Positions 51,537 through 61,775 are shown, counted from the first letter of the stretch. The stretch: DNA of 64,000 nucleotides from Timaviella obliquedivisa GSE-PSE-MK23-08B (GCA_019358855.1 JAHHII010000001.1:434001-498000); one strand, 5' to 3'. Notes: generated from the letters alone by a model not told the origin. Numbers and translations are program-made.

Positions 51537-52820
51537 TCAGCGTCGGCGATATAAGCGCGCGATGCGTTCGGGAGAAATGCCTAGAGAGTAGGCTGCAATC
51601 ACGAGTTGGTTGATTAGCGTGGTTTTAATCACCCCCAACCTTTGCCATCTGCGCCCCGATGTAATGACTGCGGCAGGGGCGATCGCAATTTTCCCTAATT
51701 TCTGCAATCGCTTAATAAACTCAAAGTCCTCCATGATGGGCAGTTGAGCAAAACCGCCTAGTTGCTGGAAGGTTTCTGCTTTTAAGAAAATCGCTTGGTC
51801 GCCGTAGGGCATTTGCAAATAGCGCGATCGCCAGTTTACGCCCCACTCAACCCAGCGTAATCCTGGAATATTGCCCTCAATGGTTAATTCAAATGCGCCT
51901 GCCACGATCTGGGGCTGAGCTAAGGTTTTTTGAATCAGTTCTAGATAGTGCTGAGGTAGGCGAGTGTCGGCGTGGAGAAACAGCAAAATGTCGGATTGGG
52001 CGATCGCGGCCCCCTGGTTCATTTGCTGGGCGCGACCTGGCTCAGAGGTCAGCACTATTGCACCTAGCTCTTTTGCCAAAGCGATCGTCTCGTCTGCGCT
52101 GCCGCCATCCACGACAATCAGTTCGCCTGAGTTTGCTTGATGCTCCCACCGTTCTAGGGCTTTGGCTTCATTTAACGTCGGGATGATGATTGAAATAGGT
52201 GGGCGTTGGGCATTGAGGACGGCTTGCCAAACGGGCAGATCTTCGGGATAGTCTATATCGCTCAGAGCCGGCAGGTGGGCAACGGTCAGTCCTAACTGAC
52301 TGGCGATCGCGACAGTCTGTTGCCGAACTGCCGACGTGCCCCAAGGGATCTCCTTAAATAATTCAGGGATCGATCGCTGTAAGCCAATCAAATAATAGCC
52401 TCCGTCGGTTGCGTCGCCCAGGACTAAATCATGATTTTGGAGGGCTTGAAAGGCTTGGCTCAGGCGATCGGCATCCAGCCCAGGGCAGTCGGTGCCAATG
52501 ATGACGACTCGTTCCATGCCTGCGGCAAACGCCGTTTGAAAGGCATTGATCAAGCGATCGCCCAGATCTCCTTCGCCCTGAGGTTGATACACCCATTCGG
52601 TTCCCAGCCACTCTTGCATCTGTCCCTGCTCTAAGCAATCATCAGCAAACCAAATTTCTACTGATATAGAAGGGTCTAGCTTTTTGACCTGAGCCAAAGT
52701 GTGTTCCGTCATCTGGCGCTGTAAATTAGCAGCGCCTTCGGCTCCGAGGGCAGGAATCAGACGAGTTTTAGCTTTGCCAGGACGGGGGTAGCGGGTGAAG
52801 ATAATTAGGCGTTCTGTCAT
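51537..52820 (-). CDS. Fused DUF2064 and family 2 glycosyltransferase
   Basis: A 427-residue two-domain protein. Residues 1-200 are a DUF2064/TIGR04282-type nucleotidyl/glycosyltransferase-like domain (IIFTRYPRPGKAKTRLIPALG, VVIIGTDCPGLDADRL, LVLGDATDGGYYLIGL). Residues 210-427 are a GT2 (TIGR04283-type): ISIIIPTLNEAKALERW, LIVVDGGSADETI, LLFLHADTRLPQHYL, YGDQAIFLKAETFQQLGGF. In many bacteria these are two adjacent genes linked by family names to arsenosugar-type synthesis. Here they are fused. No arsenic genes are in the window. Confidence 0.92.
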   Translation of the reverse strand: MTERLIIFTRYPRPGKAKTRLIPALGAEGAANLQRQMTEHTLAQVKKLDPSISVEIWFADDCLEQGQMQEWLGTEWVYQPQGEGDLGDRLINAFQTAFAAGMERVVIIGTDCPGLDADRLSQAFQALQNHDLVLGDATDGGYYLIGLQRSIPELFKEIPWGTSAVRQQTVAIASQLGLTVAHLPALSDIDYPEDLPVWQAVLNAQRPPISIIIPTLNEAKALERWEHQANSGELIVVDGGSADETIALAKELGAIVLTSEPGRAQQMNQGAAIAQSDILLFLHADTRLPQHYLELIQKTLAQPQIVAGAFELTIEGNIPGLRWVEWGVNWRSRYLQMPYGDQAIFLKAETFQQLGGFAQLPIMEDFEFIKRLQKLGKIAIAPAAVITSGRRWQRLGVIKTTLINQLVIAAYSLGISPERIARLYRRR

Positions 52821-52835
52821 TAAGAATGGATAGTC

Positions 52836-54332
52836 CTAAGCTTTTGGCTCTGGGATTGTCACATCAATGGGAGTCACTTGGGTGTTAGGGCTAAGAGTCG
52901 TGAGGGCTGGATTAATTTCTTGAGCGTTACCAACAACTAAGATGACGATGTTTTCGGGCTTAAGATGGGTTTGGGCTGCTTTCTGAATTTGGGCGATCGT
53001 TGTTGCTTCGACTTGCTTTTGATATTGAAAGATAAAATCTTCTGGGTAGTCATAGTAGTCGTAGCGCATGACCCGTGAGAGGGTTTGCCCTGGAGTTGCG
53101 AAGCTGAAAATGAAGGAGTTGATGACTGAGTCTTTGGCGCGGGTTAGCTCTGGGGCAGTGATGGGCGCGGTACGAACTTTTTTCAGTTCAGCCAGGGTCG
53201 AGTTAACGAAGGGGACAGTGGCATCAGAGCGGGTTTGCCCCCCGCCAATGAATACGCCAGGATAGTCAAACCGGGCTGACCAATAAGCGTAGACACTATA
53301 GGCTAAGCCTTGGCGCGATCGCACTTCATTCACTAATCTGCCACCAAAACCATTCAGCACTTCGTTCAGAACCGATAGGGCTGCGTAGTCTGGGTCGCTG
53401 AGCTTGCCGCCGAGGTGCCCAATGAGAATGTTGCTTTGAGTCAATTGGGGCTGGTCAATCAAGAAGACCCCGCCTTTTTGAGCTTGGGCAACGGCGGGTA
53501 AGGTGCTCCGGTTTTGAAAGGCAGCGGCGTTGGGGTTAGGTTGCCAATCGCCTAGTTTAGCCTCAATGAGCGATCGCATTTTTGCAGGCTCAAAATCACC
53601 CACAATGCCCAACAGCATGTTGTTCGGGTGATAGTACTTGTTATAAAAACCGACAATATCATCGCGCGTTATATTGTCGAGCGTTTCGTATTCAACGGTA
53701 CGAGCGTAAGGGCTATCGGCTCCATAAATCAGCTTTTGAAACTCTCGGCTAGCAATATCGGCAGGATCATCGTTACGACGAGCAATGCCACCTTTCGTTT
53801 GGTTTTTAGAGAAATCAATTTTTTCTTGAGGGAAGGCAGGTTGACGCAAGACCTCGGCAAATAAGCCAAATACTTCGTCTAGATCTTCACTGAGGGCGCT
53901 AAAGCCAGCGCTACCCGAGTCAGTGCCAATGCCTGCTTCAACCGAGGCAGCGCGTTGTTCTAGAGTTTGGTTAAGAACATCAGGAGGATACTGGGCAGTG
54001 CCCCCGCTGCGCATTACTTCGCCGACAATGCTGGCTAAACCTACCTGAGTCACAGGTTCAAGGCGATCGCCCGTGTACACGGTCACCGAACCTCCCACCA
54101 AGGGCAGTTCGTGGTCTTCCATAAGATAGACCTTCATACCGTTTTTCAACTCAAAGCGCGTGAGGTCGGGCACTGTGATTTCAGGTGCAGGCGAAAACTT
54201 CAGGTCAGTGTAATGGAGGGGAGTGACGGCAAGAGCAGAGGAGCGACCAAAGACAGTCAGGACAAGGGTTAGCACCGCTAATCCAATGATCATTGGGTTC
54301 GCAAATCTTCTACCTGGAAATTTCATGCTCAT
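52836..54332 (-). CDS. M16-family peptidase subunit, probably catalytically inactive
   Basis: A 498-residue exported protein (signal LAVLTLVLTVFGRSSALA). It has the M16 fold: FELKNGMKVYLMEDHELPLVGGSVTVYTG, the second-domain MLLGIVGDFEPAKM and LNGFGGRLVNEVRSRQGLAYSVYAYW. The zinc motif HxxEH is missing: the corresponding stretch reads VGLASIVGEVMRSGG. This resembles the non-catalytic beta subunit of heterodimeric M16 enzymes. It lies 39 bp downstream of the active subunit gene, in the same operon. Confidence 0.93.
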   Translation of the reverse strand: MSMKFPGRRFANPMIIGLAVLTLVLTVFGRSSALAVTPLHYTDLKFSPAPEITVPDLTRFELKNGMKVYLMEDHELPLVGGSVTVYTGDRLEPVTQVGLASIVGEVMRSGGTAQYPPDVLNQTLEQRAASVEAGIGTDSGSAGFSALSEDLDEVFGLFAEVLRQPAFPQEKIDFSKNQTKGGIARRNDDPADIASREFQKLIYGADSPYARTVEYETLDNITRDDIVGFYNKYYHPNNMLLGIVGDFEPAKMRSLIEAKLGDWQPNPNAAAFQNRSTLPAVAQAQKGGVFLIDQPQLTQSNILIGHLGGKLSDPDYAALSVLNEVLNGFGGRLVNEVRSRQGLAYSVYAYWSARFDYPGVFIGGGQTRSDATVPFVNSTLAELKKVRTAPITAPELTRAKDSVINSFIFSFATPGQTLSRVMRYDYYDYPEDFIFQYQKQVEATTIAQIQKAAQTHLKPENIVILVVGNAQEINPALTTLSPNTQVTPIDVTIPEPKA

Positions 54333-54371
54333 TTAAGTTTCAACTTTTGAATTTTTCTAAATCCCGACTGC

Positions 54372-55904
54372 TTAGCTCGCGGATAACAGCTTTCCAACGG
54401 TCAAATTTTTGGGCTGGAACGTCTCCTGCGCCACTCGCTGAACGTCTTCAGCCGTGACTGCTTCGATCGCCTTGAGGTCTTCAAACAGGTTGCGCCAGCT
54501 ACCCGTTTTAGCTTCATATTCTGGCAAAAGGCTTGCCATGCCTTGATTAGAAGCAAGGCTCCGGAGTAAACCTGCCCTAGACTGTGTTTTGACGCGATCG
54601 AGTTCTTCAGCAGAAACGGGTTCAGTCTTGAGTCGTTGAATTTCGCTGTCGAGGGCGGCGGCAACCTCTTCAACGGTGTGACCAGGGGCGGTGAGCGCGT
54701 AGAGCAACATTAAATTGGAGTAGCGATCGCCTGGAAAAGTGTCGGAAACGTTGACACTGAGGGCAAGTTGCTGCTGCTCCACTAAAGATTTGTAGAGGCG
54801 AGAGGTGCGTCCAGCAGTCAACAAGCTGCTAATCATTGAATAGATAGGGCTATCAGGGCTAGTGATAGCGGGGCGCTGATAGCCTTCCATATACCAGGGC
54901 TGGGTTTGCAGGTTAACTATTACCTCCCTAGGAGCAACTTGAGCAGGCACATCGACCGTAAGACTGGGCGCACTAGAGCGGGTTTTGAACCGCCCAAAAT
55001 AGGCTTCTGCCATCTGCTTAACTTGCTTCGGGTCAACATCGCCAACTACGGCTGCAATAATGTTGTTGGGAGTATAGTAGGTTTGATAAAACTCCTGGAT
55101 GTCTGCACGGGACATATTTTGCAGATCTTCGGCAGATCCAATCACTGGGCGACCATACGGATGTCCTGGTAAAGCAGTTTTCAGGAACTCTTCGATCATT
55201 TTGCCAATGGGCGAGTTATCGGTTCTCATGCGGCGTTCTTCTAGAATCACGTCTTTCTCTTCATGAAACTCCCGAAAAACAGGATCTAGAAAACGCTCAG
55301 ACTCCAGAGACATCCACAGTTCTAGCTTGTTGGCAGGGAAGCTGTAGAAATAGCGGGTGGCATCAGCGGAGGTGGTAGCGTTGAGTCCTACACCGCCTGC
55401 TTGTTCAACAATTTGCCCGTATTTATTTTGCTCAATATACTTTGCCGCCTTGGCTCTAGCAGCGTCAAAGGCAGCTTGGAGGCGAGTCACTTCCGCAGTG
55501 TTTGCGGCGACCTTTGCTGCCTGAAGTTGCGTAAACAGTTTGTCGATTTGCTCAAGGCTGGCTTTTTCGGCTGGGTAGTTGGTGGTGCCAATGCGTTGGG
55601 TGCCTTTGAAAGCGAGGTGCTCTAGAAAGTGCGCTGCTCCAGTTTTGCCCTCGGCTTCGTAGGCTGCGCCAATGTTGACGTAGGTCATTAAGGATATGAC
55701 AGGTGCCTGATGACGCTCCATGACAATAAACTTCATGCCGTTAGCAAGGGTAAATTCTGATATCTTGCTGATCACCCCGTCAATGTAGGGCTGGATATTA
55801 GCGGTTTGGGCGAAGGCAGTGGCAGGAGCGCCCAAAAGGAGAACGATCGCCAAGATTGCGATCGCCAGTTGCCGCTGAAGCTTGTTCAAGAAAGACGAAC
55901 GCAT
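54372..55904 (-). CDS. M16-family zinc peptidase, active subunit
   Basis: A 510-residue exported protein (signal LQRQLAIAILAIVLLLGAPATAFA). The zinc site is in GAAHFLEHLAFKGT (HxxEH, His and Glu at about 86-90). ASLEQIDKLF and the later E give the third ligand region. The second domain has NNIIAAVVGDVDPKQVKQM. It is the first gene of a two-gene M16 operon; the partner lacks the zinc motif. ATG 55904 is preferred to GTG 55925. Confidence 0.94.
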   Translation of the reverse strand: MRSSFLNKLQRQLAIAILAIVLLLGAPATAFAQTANIQPYIDGVISKISEFTLANGMKFIVMERHQAPVISLMTYVNIGAAYEAEGKTGAAHFLEHLAFKGTQRIGTTNYPAEKASLEQIDKLFTQLQAAKVAANTAEVTRLQAAFDAARAKAAKYIEQNKYGQIVEQAGGVGLNATTSADATRYFYSFPANKLELWMSLESERFLDPVFREFHEEKDVILEERRMRTDNSPIGKMIEEFLKTALPGHPYGRPVIGSAEDLQNMSRADIQEFYQTYYTPNNIIAAVVGDVDPKQVKQMAEAYFGRFKTRSSAPSLTVDVPAQVAPREVIVNLQTQPWYMEGYQRPAITSPDSPIYSMISSLLTAGRTSRLYKSLVEQQQLALSVNVSDTFPGDRYSNLMLLYALTAPGHTVEEVAAALDSEIQRLKTEPVSAEELDRVKTQSRAGLLRSLASNQGMASLLPEYEAKTGSWRNLFEDLKAIEAVTAEDVQRVAQETFQPKNLTVGKLLSAS

Positions 55905-55991
55905 AAGAACCTGCCCAATCAACACAATTTATTTAGGATAAGTGAATTCTGGATCTATTGCTGCTGACAGATGTCAAAGGAACTCCATCCA

Positions 55992-57290
55992 TTAGCGCTC
56001 GTCCCACTCTTGGGCAGCATCGGCGATCGCTTGATCAACCGTCTTTTCGTCTAGCATTGCGGCTTGCAGGTTATCGTAAATAATTTTTTGCAACTCTTTA
56101 ATATCTTTATTCGCAGGCAGTAAGACCTCAGCATCCTGCATTTGTTTAGCGCTAATGAGGCGAGCTTGCTCTAACGGAGTCTTGGCATCAGCGGTAAAGT
56201 AACCATCTGCGAGAGCGGCAGTGGTGGAGGGCAAAACGTTGGCGGCTTTAGCAAAATTCAGTTGATTGGCATTGTTGGTGACGAAAAGAGCAAAGTTGAG
56301 AGATGCATCCGGTTGGTCAGTGTTGCGAGGAATGACGAGATTCATGACCGCGACGTTCTTTTTGGCAGTGTCGCCAGAGATTTGGGGAGCCGTACTAGAG
56401 GCTTTGGCGATCGCTGGAGCATTGGTTTCAATAGTTTTGAGAAACTGTGATCCCGAAATCAAAATTGCCGTTTCGCCCGCCTGGTAGAGTTCGATCGCCC
56501 TTCGATGTCCTTGAGTCAGGGCTTCTTTGGGCAAAAATCCCTGCTTATAAAGATCAGTCCAATACTGAAACACGGCTTTCCCAGCAGCAGTATTAAACGC
56601 CGCTTTTCCTTGAGCATCGAGCAGCGGCACACCCATTTGCACAAACGACTGAAGCGCCTCCGCAGAATCTTCAGGTACAAACGTTGTGAAGAAAGCATAC
56701 TTTCCAGTTTTTTCTTTTACCTGCTTAGCAACCTGTGCTAGTTCAGCATAGGTTTTGGGCACTGCTACACCCGCTTTTTTCAGCAAATCTTGGTTGTAAA
56801 TGGTCACGCTAGTGGTGAGATACCACGGAATCCCAAAAGTTTTGCCATCCAAGGTTCCAGATTGCCAAATTTTGGGTAAATATTGCGATCGGTCTTGGGC
56901 AGGAATGCGATTATCGAGATCCATCCAAGCATTGCGCCCCGCCAGTTGAGCCGCAAAGTCGGGGTTAAGGTTCACCACGTCGGGGGCAGTTCCGGCTGAG
57001 GTTGCAGTAAGAATTTTGCTCTGCATATCTGCCCAAGGCACATCAACCCACCGGACTTTTGTCCCTGGATTTTCTTTTTCAAACTGAGCAATGAGGGCGT
57101 TGAAATAGTCAGTAAATTGGGGCTGGAGTTGCATTGTCCAGAACTCAACTTCTGCTGGACTGTTTGCTGTTGTTCCAGTGCTGCCAGTGCTGCTGGTTGG
57201 GGCAGAAGGGCTGCAACTACTGATGATCCAGCTTGTTAGCAGTCCCAACAGGGCAAGCGTTCCTAACTTTTTCCAGGTTCTCATCTGCAT
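55992..57290 (-). CDS. Extracellular sugar-binding lipoprotein of an ABC transporter
   Basis: About 432 residues. The lipoprotein signal is MRTWKKLGTLALLGLLTSW with lipobox IISSCS. The mature part is a family 1 solute-binding protein: VEFWTMQLQPQFTDYFNALI, WVDVPWADMQSKILTATSAGTAPDVVNLNPDF, YNQDLLKKAGVAVPKTYAEL, ETAILISGSQFLKTIE. Cargo is probably a sugar or polyol. Neither permease nor ATPase genes are adjacent, so its transporter is elsewhere. A longer frame to 57380 adds 30 residues ahead of the signal peptide and is unlikely. Confidence 0.92.
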   Translation of the reverse strand: MQMRTWKKLGTLALLGLLTSWIISSCSPSAPTSSTGSTGTTANSPAEVEFWTMQLQPQFTDYFNALIAQFEKENPGTKVRWVDVPWADMQSKILTATSAGTAPDVVNLNPDFAAQLAGRNAWMDLDNRIPAQDRSQYLPKIWQSGTLDGKTFGIPWYLTTSVTIYNQDLLKKAGVAVPKTYAELAQVAKQVKEKTGKYAFFTTFVPEDSAEALQSFVQMGVPLLDAQGKAAFNTAAGKAVFQYWTDLYKQGFLPKEALTQGHRRAIELYQAGETAILISGSQFLKTIETNAPAIAKASSTAPQISGDTAKKNVAVMNLVIPRNTDQPDASLNFALFVTNNANQLNFAKAANVLPSTTAALADGYFTADAKTPLEQARLISAKQMQDAEVLLPANKDIKELQKIIYDNLQAAMLDEKTVDQAIADAAQEWDER

Positions 57291-57666
57291 TGTCAATTTC
57301 CCATGTCTCCCACTCAATTTACCAGTCAGATGACCCAAAAATTTACTCTCTCCTGCTGTTACTCTCTTTTTGCCTCTCACCCGCCATCCCTTTCGGGGGG
57401 CGTGGGGGAGTTAGGCCCCCACATCGCGGGGGTACGGGGGGAAGTCCCCCGGATCGCGGCGGAGTCGCCCAATCCTTTACGCTTCTAACCCAACCTCGAA
57501 AAATTATGACCTCAAGCTAAAGAAACTGAAAAACGCTTAAGTTGGTTGAAGCCGAGCCTTGAGGGGCTTCCCCTCAAACTCCCCAGCAGGGGACGATTGC
57601 TTCCCCCACACCCCCTCCAAACGAGACAAAGGGCAGGTGCACCGGGATATTGAAAGGTGGGAAAGA
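57291..57666. repeat. Intergenic region with four GC-rich hairpins
   Basis: About 376 bp without a convincing gene. It contains hairpins GTGGGGG/CCCCCAC (57402-57422), CGGGGG/CCCCCG (57435-57451), TTGAGGGG/CCCCTCAA (57559-57577) and CCCC/GGGG (57581-57592). G- and C-runs alternate. Some short frames cross it but show no family features. It resembles the dispersed GC-rich palindromes common in filamentous cyanobacteria. Confidence 0.6.
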
Positions 57667-58881
57667 TTAGGGTTTAGCGCTGATCATCTTTACTTCATCA
57701 GCAGTAGCTTTTGCTCGGGCTCTAGCTTCCTCGATCGTCGAACCCAACGCCAACGCCACACCCATGCGACGATTTTTGTGGCTAGTGGGTTTGCCAAATA
57801 GTCTGAGCTTGCTAGTCGGAACCTGTAGCGCTTTGTCAATTCCTGTAAATTGAGGGCGATCGCTCTCTTTGGTTGCCAAAATTACCGCCGATGCTCCAGG
57901 GCTAACGAGAGCGATCGCGCCGATCGGCAGACCTGCGATCGCCCTCACATGCAGTTCAAACTCCGACATATATTGGCTCACCATTGTCACCATGCCAGTA
58001 TCGTGCGGGCGAGGGCTAACCTCGCTAAAGTAAACTGTTTCACCCTGAATAAATAGCTCTACGCCGAACAAACCCCAACCGCCTAACGCCTCAGTAATTT
58101 TGCCGCTCACGTCCTGACACTGCTGCAATACGTCGGTTGCTAGTGGGCAAGGCTGCCAAGACTCCCGATAATCCCCGCTGATTTGGACATGACCAATCGG
58201 CGGGCAAAAATGAGTGCCATCGATCGCCCTCACCGTTAGCAGCGTAATCTCAGTATCGAAATCAACGAACCCTTCCACAATGACCTTGGCATTCTTCGTC
58301 CGCCCACCCGACTGAGAATAGTCCCAAGCCGCCTGAATCTCTGCCTCAGTGCGCACGGTGCTCTGCCCTTTACCCGAAGAACTCATTACAGGCTTGACCA
58401 CGCAGGGTAAACCTAATGCTGCGATCGCCTCTCGATATTCTGCCTCTGTCTTGGCAAATTGATAGGGCGAAGTCCTCAATCCCAACTCCTCAGCCGCCAA
58501 CCGCCGAATGCCCTCCCGGTTCATGGTGAGAAACGTCGCTTTAGCCGTAGGCACTACTCGCCAGCCTTCTTGCTCTAGTTCCATTAGAGTCGGAGTAGCG
58601 ATCGCTTCTATTTCTGGCACGATTAGGCTAGGACGCTCCTGTTCGATCAGCGCTCTCAGCTTGGTTCCATCCAGCATATCGACAACGCACGATCGATGCG
58701 CTACCTGCATCGCGGGGGCATTTGCGTAGGAATCCACCGCAATGACTTCTATGCCCAATCGCATCGCCTCGATCGCCACTTCTCGCCCCAGTTCTCCTGA
58801 ACCGAGCAGCATTAAGCGTTGAGCTTCTTCTTGTAAAGGTGTGCCCCAAGGGGATAAGGTTTGCAACAAGGAAAGATTCAT
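57667..58881 (-). CDS. purT: Formate-dependent phosphoribosylglycinamide formyltransferase
   Basis: A 404-residue ATP-grasp enzyme that formylates GAR with formate and ATP in purine synthesis. The N-terminal domain shows [21 protein letters not shown], the ATP-grasp domain [15 protein letters not shown] and [17 protein letters not shown], and the metal-binding site is in [28 protein letters not shown]. The downstream [12 protein letters not shown] and [10 protein letters not shown] are also family features. It follows terC closely on the same strand. purU at 13485 could supply formate. Confidence 0.96.
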   Translation of the reverse strand: MNLSLLQTLSPWGTPLQEEAQRLMLLGSGELGREVAIEAMRLGIEVIAVDSYANAPAMQVAHRSCVVDMLDGTKLRALIEQERPSLIVPEIEAIATPTLMELEQEGWRVVPTAKATFLTMNREGIRRLAAEELGLRTSPYQFAKTEAEYREAIAALGLPCVVKPVMSSSGKGQSTVRTEAEIQAAWDYSQSGGRTKNAKVIVEGFVDFDTEITLLTVRAIDGTHFCPPIGHVQISGDYRESWQPCPLATDVLQQCQDVSGKITEALGGWGLFGVELFIQGETVYFSEVSPRPHDTGMVTMVSQYMSEFELHVRAIAGLPIGAIALVSPGASAVILATKESDRPQFTGIDKALQVPTSKLRLFGKPTSHKNRRMGVALALGSTIEEARARAKATADEVKMISAKP

Positions 58882-58894
58882 AGAGTCAGGATAT

Positions 58895-59662
58895 TTAAGG
58901 AACTTCAGACGGAATTTCCTGTGATTCTCTCACAGCTTCTATCGGTTCCAAGGGTTCTTCTACTGCCCCTTCTAATACAACCTCTGATTCTTTGCGCTTA
59001 GAAAACCCCCACGTGAAGAGGAGCGCGATCGCTGCAATCATCATCCATTGCGGCGGCACATAGCTATCATTCACCACCTTCAGCAACAGCCTTAAGCCCA
59101 CCAATCCCACTGTCACGAAACCCGCATCTTCCAAATGCTCAAACTCATCCAACCATTTGATAAATAAACCTGCCATGAACCGTAGTGCTACGACCCCAAT
59201 TAAGCCACCCGTCAGCACTAGCCAAGTTTGGTCAGAAACCGCGATCGCCGTCGTTACACTATCTAAAGAAAACGCCAGGTCTGTCACAGCAATCATCGGG
59301 ATGGCTTGCCAGAGTGAAGTAAACCGAGGTCCGTGATGATGCGACTCGCCCTCCTCATCCTTGCCGCTAGACGTAAAGTACTGAAATACCAGCCAAAGTA
59401 GATAAACCGCCCCTGCCAACTCAAATTGCCAAAAGCGAATCACCCAACTCGCAGTCAAAATTAAACCAACCCGCAGCACAAAGGCACACACTAAGCCAAA
59501 ATTCAGAGCACGACGCTGCAACACAGATCCTTCTAACCCCTGGGCAATAGCAGCTAGAGCGATCGCATTATCTGCCGACAGCACGGCTTCCAACGCCACT
59601 AACACAGGCAGCAATGCCAGCGAGTCGCGCCACTCTGAAGATGAACTTAATAGATCGAACAT
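58895..59662 (-). CDS. TerC-family integral membrane protein
   Basis: A 255-residue protein with about seven membrane segments. [20 protein letters not shown] and [23 protein letters not shown] stretches (here [12 protein letters not shown]) contain the conserved Asp residues of TerC. TerC proteins are linked to metal (Mn/Ca) homeostasis; in plants a relative helps thylakoid biogenesis. The 3' end is 13 bp from purT, suggesting an operon. The C-terminal 40 residues are acidic and probably cytoplasmic. Confidence 0.92.
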   Translation of the reverse strand: MFDLLSSSSEWRDSLALLPVLVALEAVLSADNAIALAAIAQGLEGSVLQRRALNFGLVCAFVLRVGLILTASWVIRFWQFELAGAVYLLWLVFQYFTSSGKDEEGESHHHGPRFTSLWQAIPMIAVTDLAFSLDSVTTAIAVSDQTWLVLTGGLIGVVALRFMAGLFIKWLDEFEHLEDAGFVTVGLVGLRLLLKVVNDSYVPPQWMMIAAIALLFTWGFSKRKESEVVLEGAVEEPLEPIEAVRESQEIPSEVP

Positions 59663-59809
59663 TCCTTAGCGATATCCTGAATTTGAATTTTATAGAGATG
59701 TTTGTCGTGAGGTGTCGAATGAGCCACACAGTTCTTAGAATAAAGCATGGGCAAAGATGCTGCTTGCGAGTAGCACTTCCCCTGTATTAATTCTGATGTA
59801 TTTAATCCC

Positions 59810-60508
59810 TTGCAATCTTCTCCTCTGCTCCTTTCATCCCTTCTCGCTCGTTTTCGAGCCAGCTATCCAACGGGTAGCCTCATTTCTGAATTTCTAACAG
59901 TAAATGATGGCAACTATGCCATCCGTGCCCTGGCTCAAGTGGGCGGCATTACCCTTGCATCGGGCATGGCAGCACACCCTAACCTAGAAATCGCCGAAGA
60001 TCAGGCTAAGGCACGGGCTTTAGAGGCACTGGGATTGACTCCACCGCCTGTTGAGCCACCCTCCTATCCGTTGCCATCATGGGACAGTTATAACGTCCCC
60101 GTTGAGCCTGCTCCTGTCGCTCCTCCAAAATCACCCACTTTAGACCGCCCAACTCCGCCAGGACTCGATCAACTTCAGTCTATCCCTGAGCCGATCGCCA
60201 CGGAATCACCTCCAGAAAAAATGCTGGAGCTAGTACCTCAACGGGTAGAAAGCCCTGAAACCAACAAAACGATCAAGCCCAAAAAAGATAACCCAGAAGA
60301 GTCGTCACTTGCAGAAGAGACTCAAGATCGCTCTGACGAGATTGCTCGGATTGGCGTAGAAATGAAGCGCTTGGGCTGGACAACTATTCAAGGACGAGAT
60401 TATCTGAAGCAACGCTACGGCAAGCGATCGCGCCAAGAACTCAACGACTCCGAACTACTAGATTTTTTGGCTTACTTAGAGTCTCAACCTGCCCCCTCTT
60501 CCAAATAG
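59810..60508 (+). CDS. Unknown cyanobacterial protein with conserved ends and a Pro-rich linker
   Basis: A 232-residue protein. The first 80 residues hold FRASYPTGSLISEFLTVNDGNYAIRALAQVGGITLASGMAAHPNLEIAEDQAKARALEALG, possibly an RNA- or DNA-binding fold. Then comes a 100-residue Pro/Ser/Glu-rich linker. The last 50 residues, GVEMKRLGWTTIQGRDYLKQRYGKRSRQELNDSELLDFLAYLES, recur in many cyanobacterial proteins. I do not know the function. The start is a TTG without a strong ribosome site, so it may be later. Confidence 0.75.
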   Translation: MQSSPLLLSSLLARFRASYPTGSLISEFLTVNDGNYAIRALAQVGGITLASGMAAHPNLEIAEDQAKARALEALGLTPPPVEPPSYPLPSWDSYNVPVEPAPVAPPKSPTLDRPTPPGLDQLQSIPEPIATESPPEKMLELVPQRVESPETNKTIKPKKDNPEESSLAEETQDRSDEIARIGVEMKRLGWTTIQGRDYLKQRYGKRSRQELNDSELLDFLAYLESQPAPSSK

Positions 60509-60532
60509 TGGGAAGAGGAGGAAAGGAGGAAA

Positions 60533-61141
60533 CTAGACTGCGATCGCCGCTGGACGGCTGCCAACAGCCCGCCGATCAATTACTTGATCAACCAAGCCAT
60601 ATTCCATTGCCTCATGAGCCGACATAAAGAAGTCCCGCTCCGTATCTTGTTCAATCTTCTCAATGGGCTGCCCTGTGGTACGAGCCAGGGTATCGTTCAA
60701 CTGCTTCTTCAGGTACAAAATTTCTCGCGCCTGAATTTCAATATCCGTCGCTTGCCCCTGCGCCCCACCCGAAGGCTGGTGAATCATAATGCGCGAATGA
60801 GGTAAGCTCATGCGCTTGCCCTTGGTGCCTGCACTCAACAAGAAAGAACCCATGCTGGCAGCCAAGCCCACACAGATTGTGCAAACATCAGGACGAATTT
60901 GGTTCATGGTGTCAAAAATGCCCAAGCCTGCTGACACTGACCCACCCGGAGAATTGATGTAAATATAAATGTCCTTCTCAGGATCTTCTGCATCCAAGAA
61001 CAGCATTTGCGCTACGACCAAGTTTGCCAAATCTGCATCAATGGCTTGCCCTAAGAAAATAATCCGTTCTCGTAGCAGCCGAGAATAAATGTCGAAGGCT
61101 CTTTCGCCGCGACCAGATTGTTCAATAACGGTAGGAATCAT
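60533..61141 (-). CDS. clpP: ATP-dependent Clp protease proteolytic subunit
   Basis: A 202-residue serine protease. The active Ser is in [23 protein letters not shown] (Ser96) and the active His in [10 protein letters not shown] (His121). The catalytic Asp is in [42 protein letters not shown] forms the handle region. The N-terminus [23 protein letters not shown] is standard. Cyanobacteria carry several clpP genes and an inactive clpR; this one is active-site complete. Confidence 0.97.
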   Translation of the reverse strand: MIPTVIEQSGRGERAFDIYSRLLRERIIFLGQAIDADLANLVVAQMLFLDAEDPEKDIYIYINSPGGSVSAGLGIFDTMNQIRPDVCTICVGLAASMGSFLLSAGTKGKRMSLPHSRIMIHQPSGGAQGQATDIEIQAREILYLKKQLNDTLARTTGQPIEKIEQDTERDFFMSAHEAMEYGLVDQVIDRRAVGSRPAAIAV

Positions 61142-61242
61142 GGACAGTATCTCTGCAATATGGTTCTCTCCATTTTAACGACTTAGGGGCAAAGAAATAG
61201 AGGGCTGAAATAGGGGGGAAATCGGTAGGGATCTCCGTACCC

Positions 61243-61626
61243 CTACTGTTTCTTGGCTTCGACGATGTGGAAACTGCTAAAGACACCCACTGTCTCAAAG
61301 TGATAGGACGGGACTAAGTTATCCAAGAACGAGGGCAGTAACTTTCCTACTGACAGATCTGTTTTGTAAAGGCTGACAACTCCAAAATTTTGGCGTTGAG
61401 TATTGGCAGAAATCAGTTCTTTAATTTCAGATTGATTCTCGTTTAATAACTGGTTGCACCCATCTCTCAGCAGTTCCCCGGCATCAGCACAAGTATTGTC
61501 GCGCAGGTAGGCGGCTAGTTGCTGAGTAGCATATTCTTCATAACTGTCTTGACTAGGATTGGTGACAGCCATCGCTATACCCAATCCTACCAGTGCCATA
61601 CCCACTAAATAGAGAGCCGTTTTCAT
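61243..61626 (-). CDS. DUF4359 family membrane-anchored protein
   Basis: A 127-residue protein with one N-terminal membrane segment (TALYLVGMALVGLGIAMAVTN). It contains SYEEYATQQLAAYLRDNTC and a second Cys (DGCNQLL), probably an extracytoplasmic disulfide, then YKTDLSVGKLLPSFLDNLVPSYHFETVGVFSSFHI. It matches DUF4359, of unknown function. ATG 61626 is preferred over a TTG at 61641. Confidence 0.88.
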   Translation of the reverse strand: MKTALYLVGMALVGLGIAMAVTNPSQDSYEEYATQQLAAYLRDNTCADAGELLRDGCNQLLNENQSEIKELISANTQRQNFGVVSLYKTDLSVGKLLPSFLDNLVPSYHFETVGVFSSFHIVEAKKQ

Positions 61627-61775
61627 AGGGTGTTGAATCAATAGTTTTATTTTCTACCCTACTGGATACAGATGGCGATCGCTTGGTTTCGGTGATGTTT
61701 TGTGACTAGCAGCAAAGTTTTGCAGGGTGAATAGCCCCAGTTTTAGGCAAGTAATGTTATATTCATTAACGGTAT

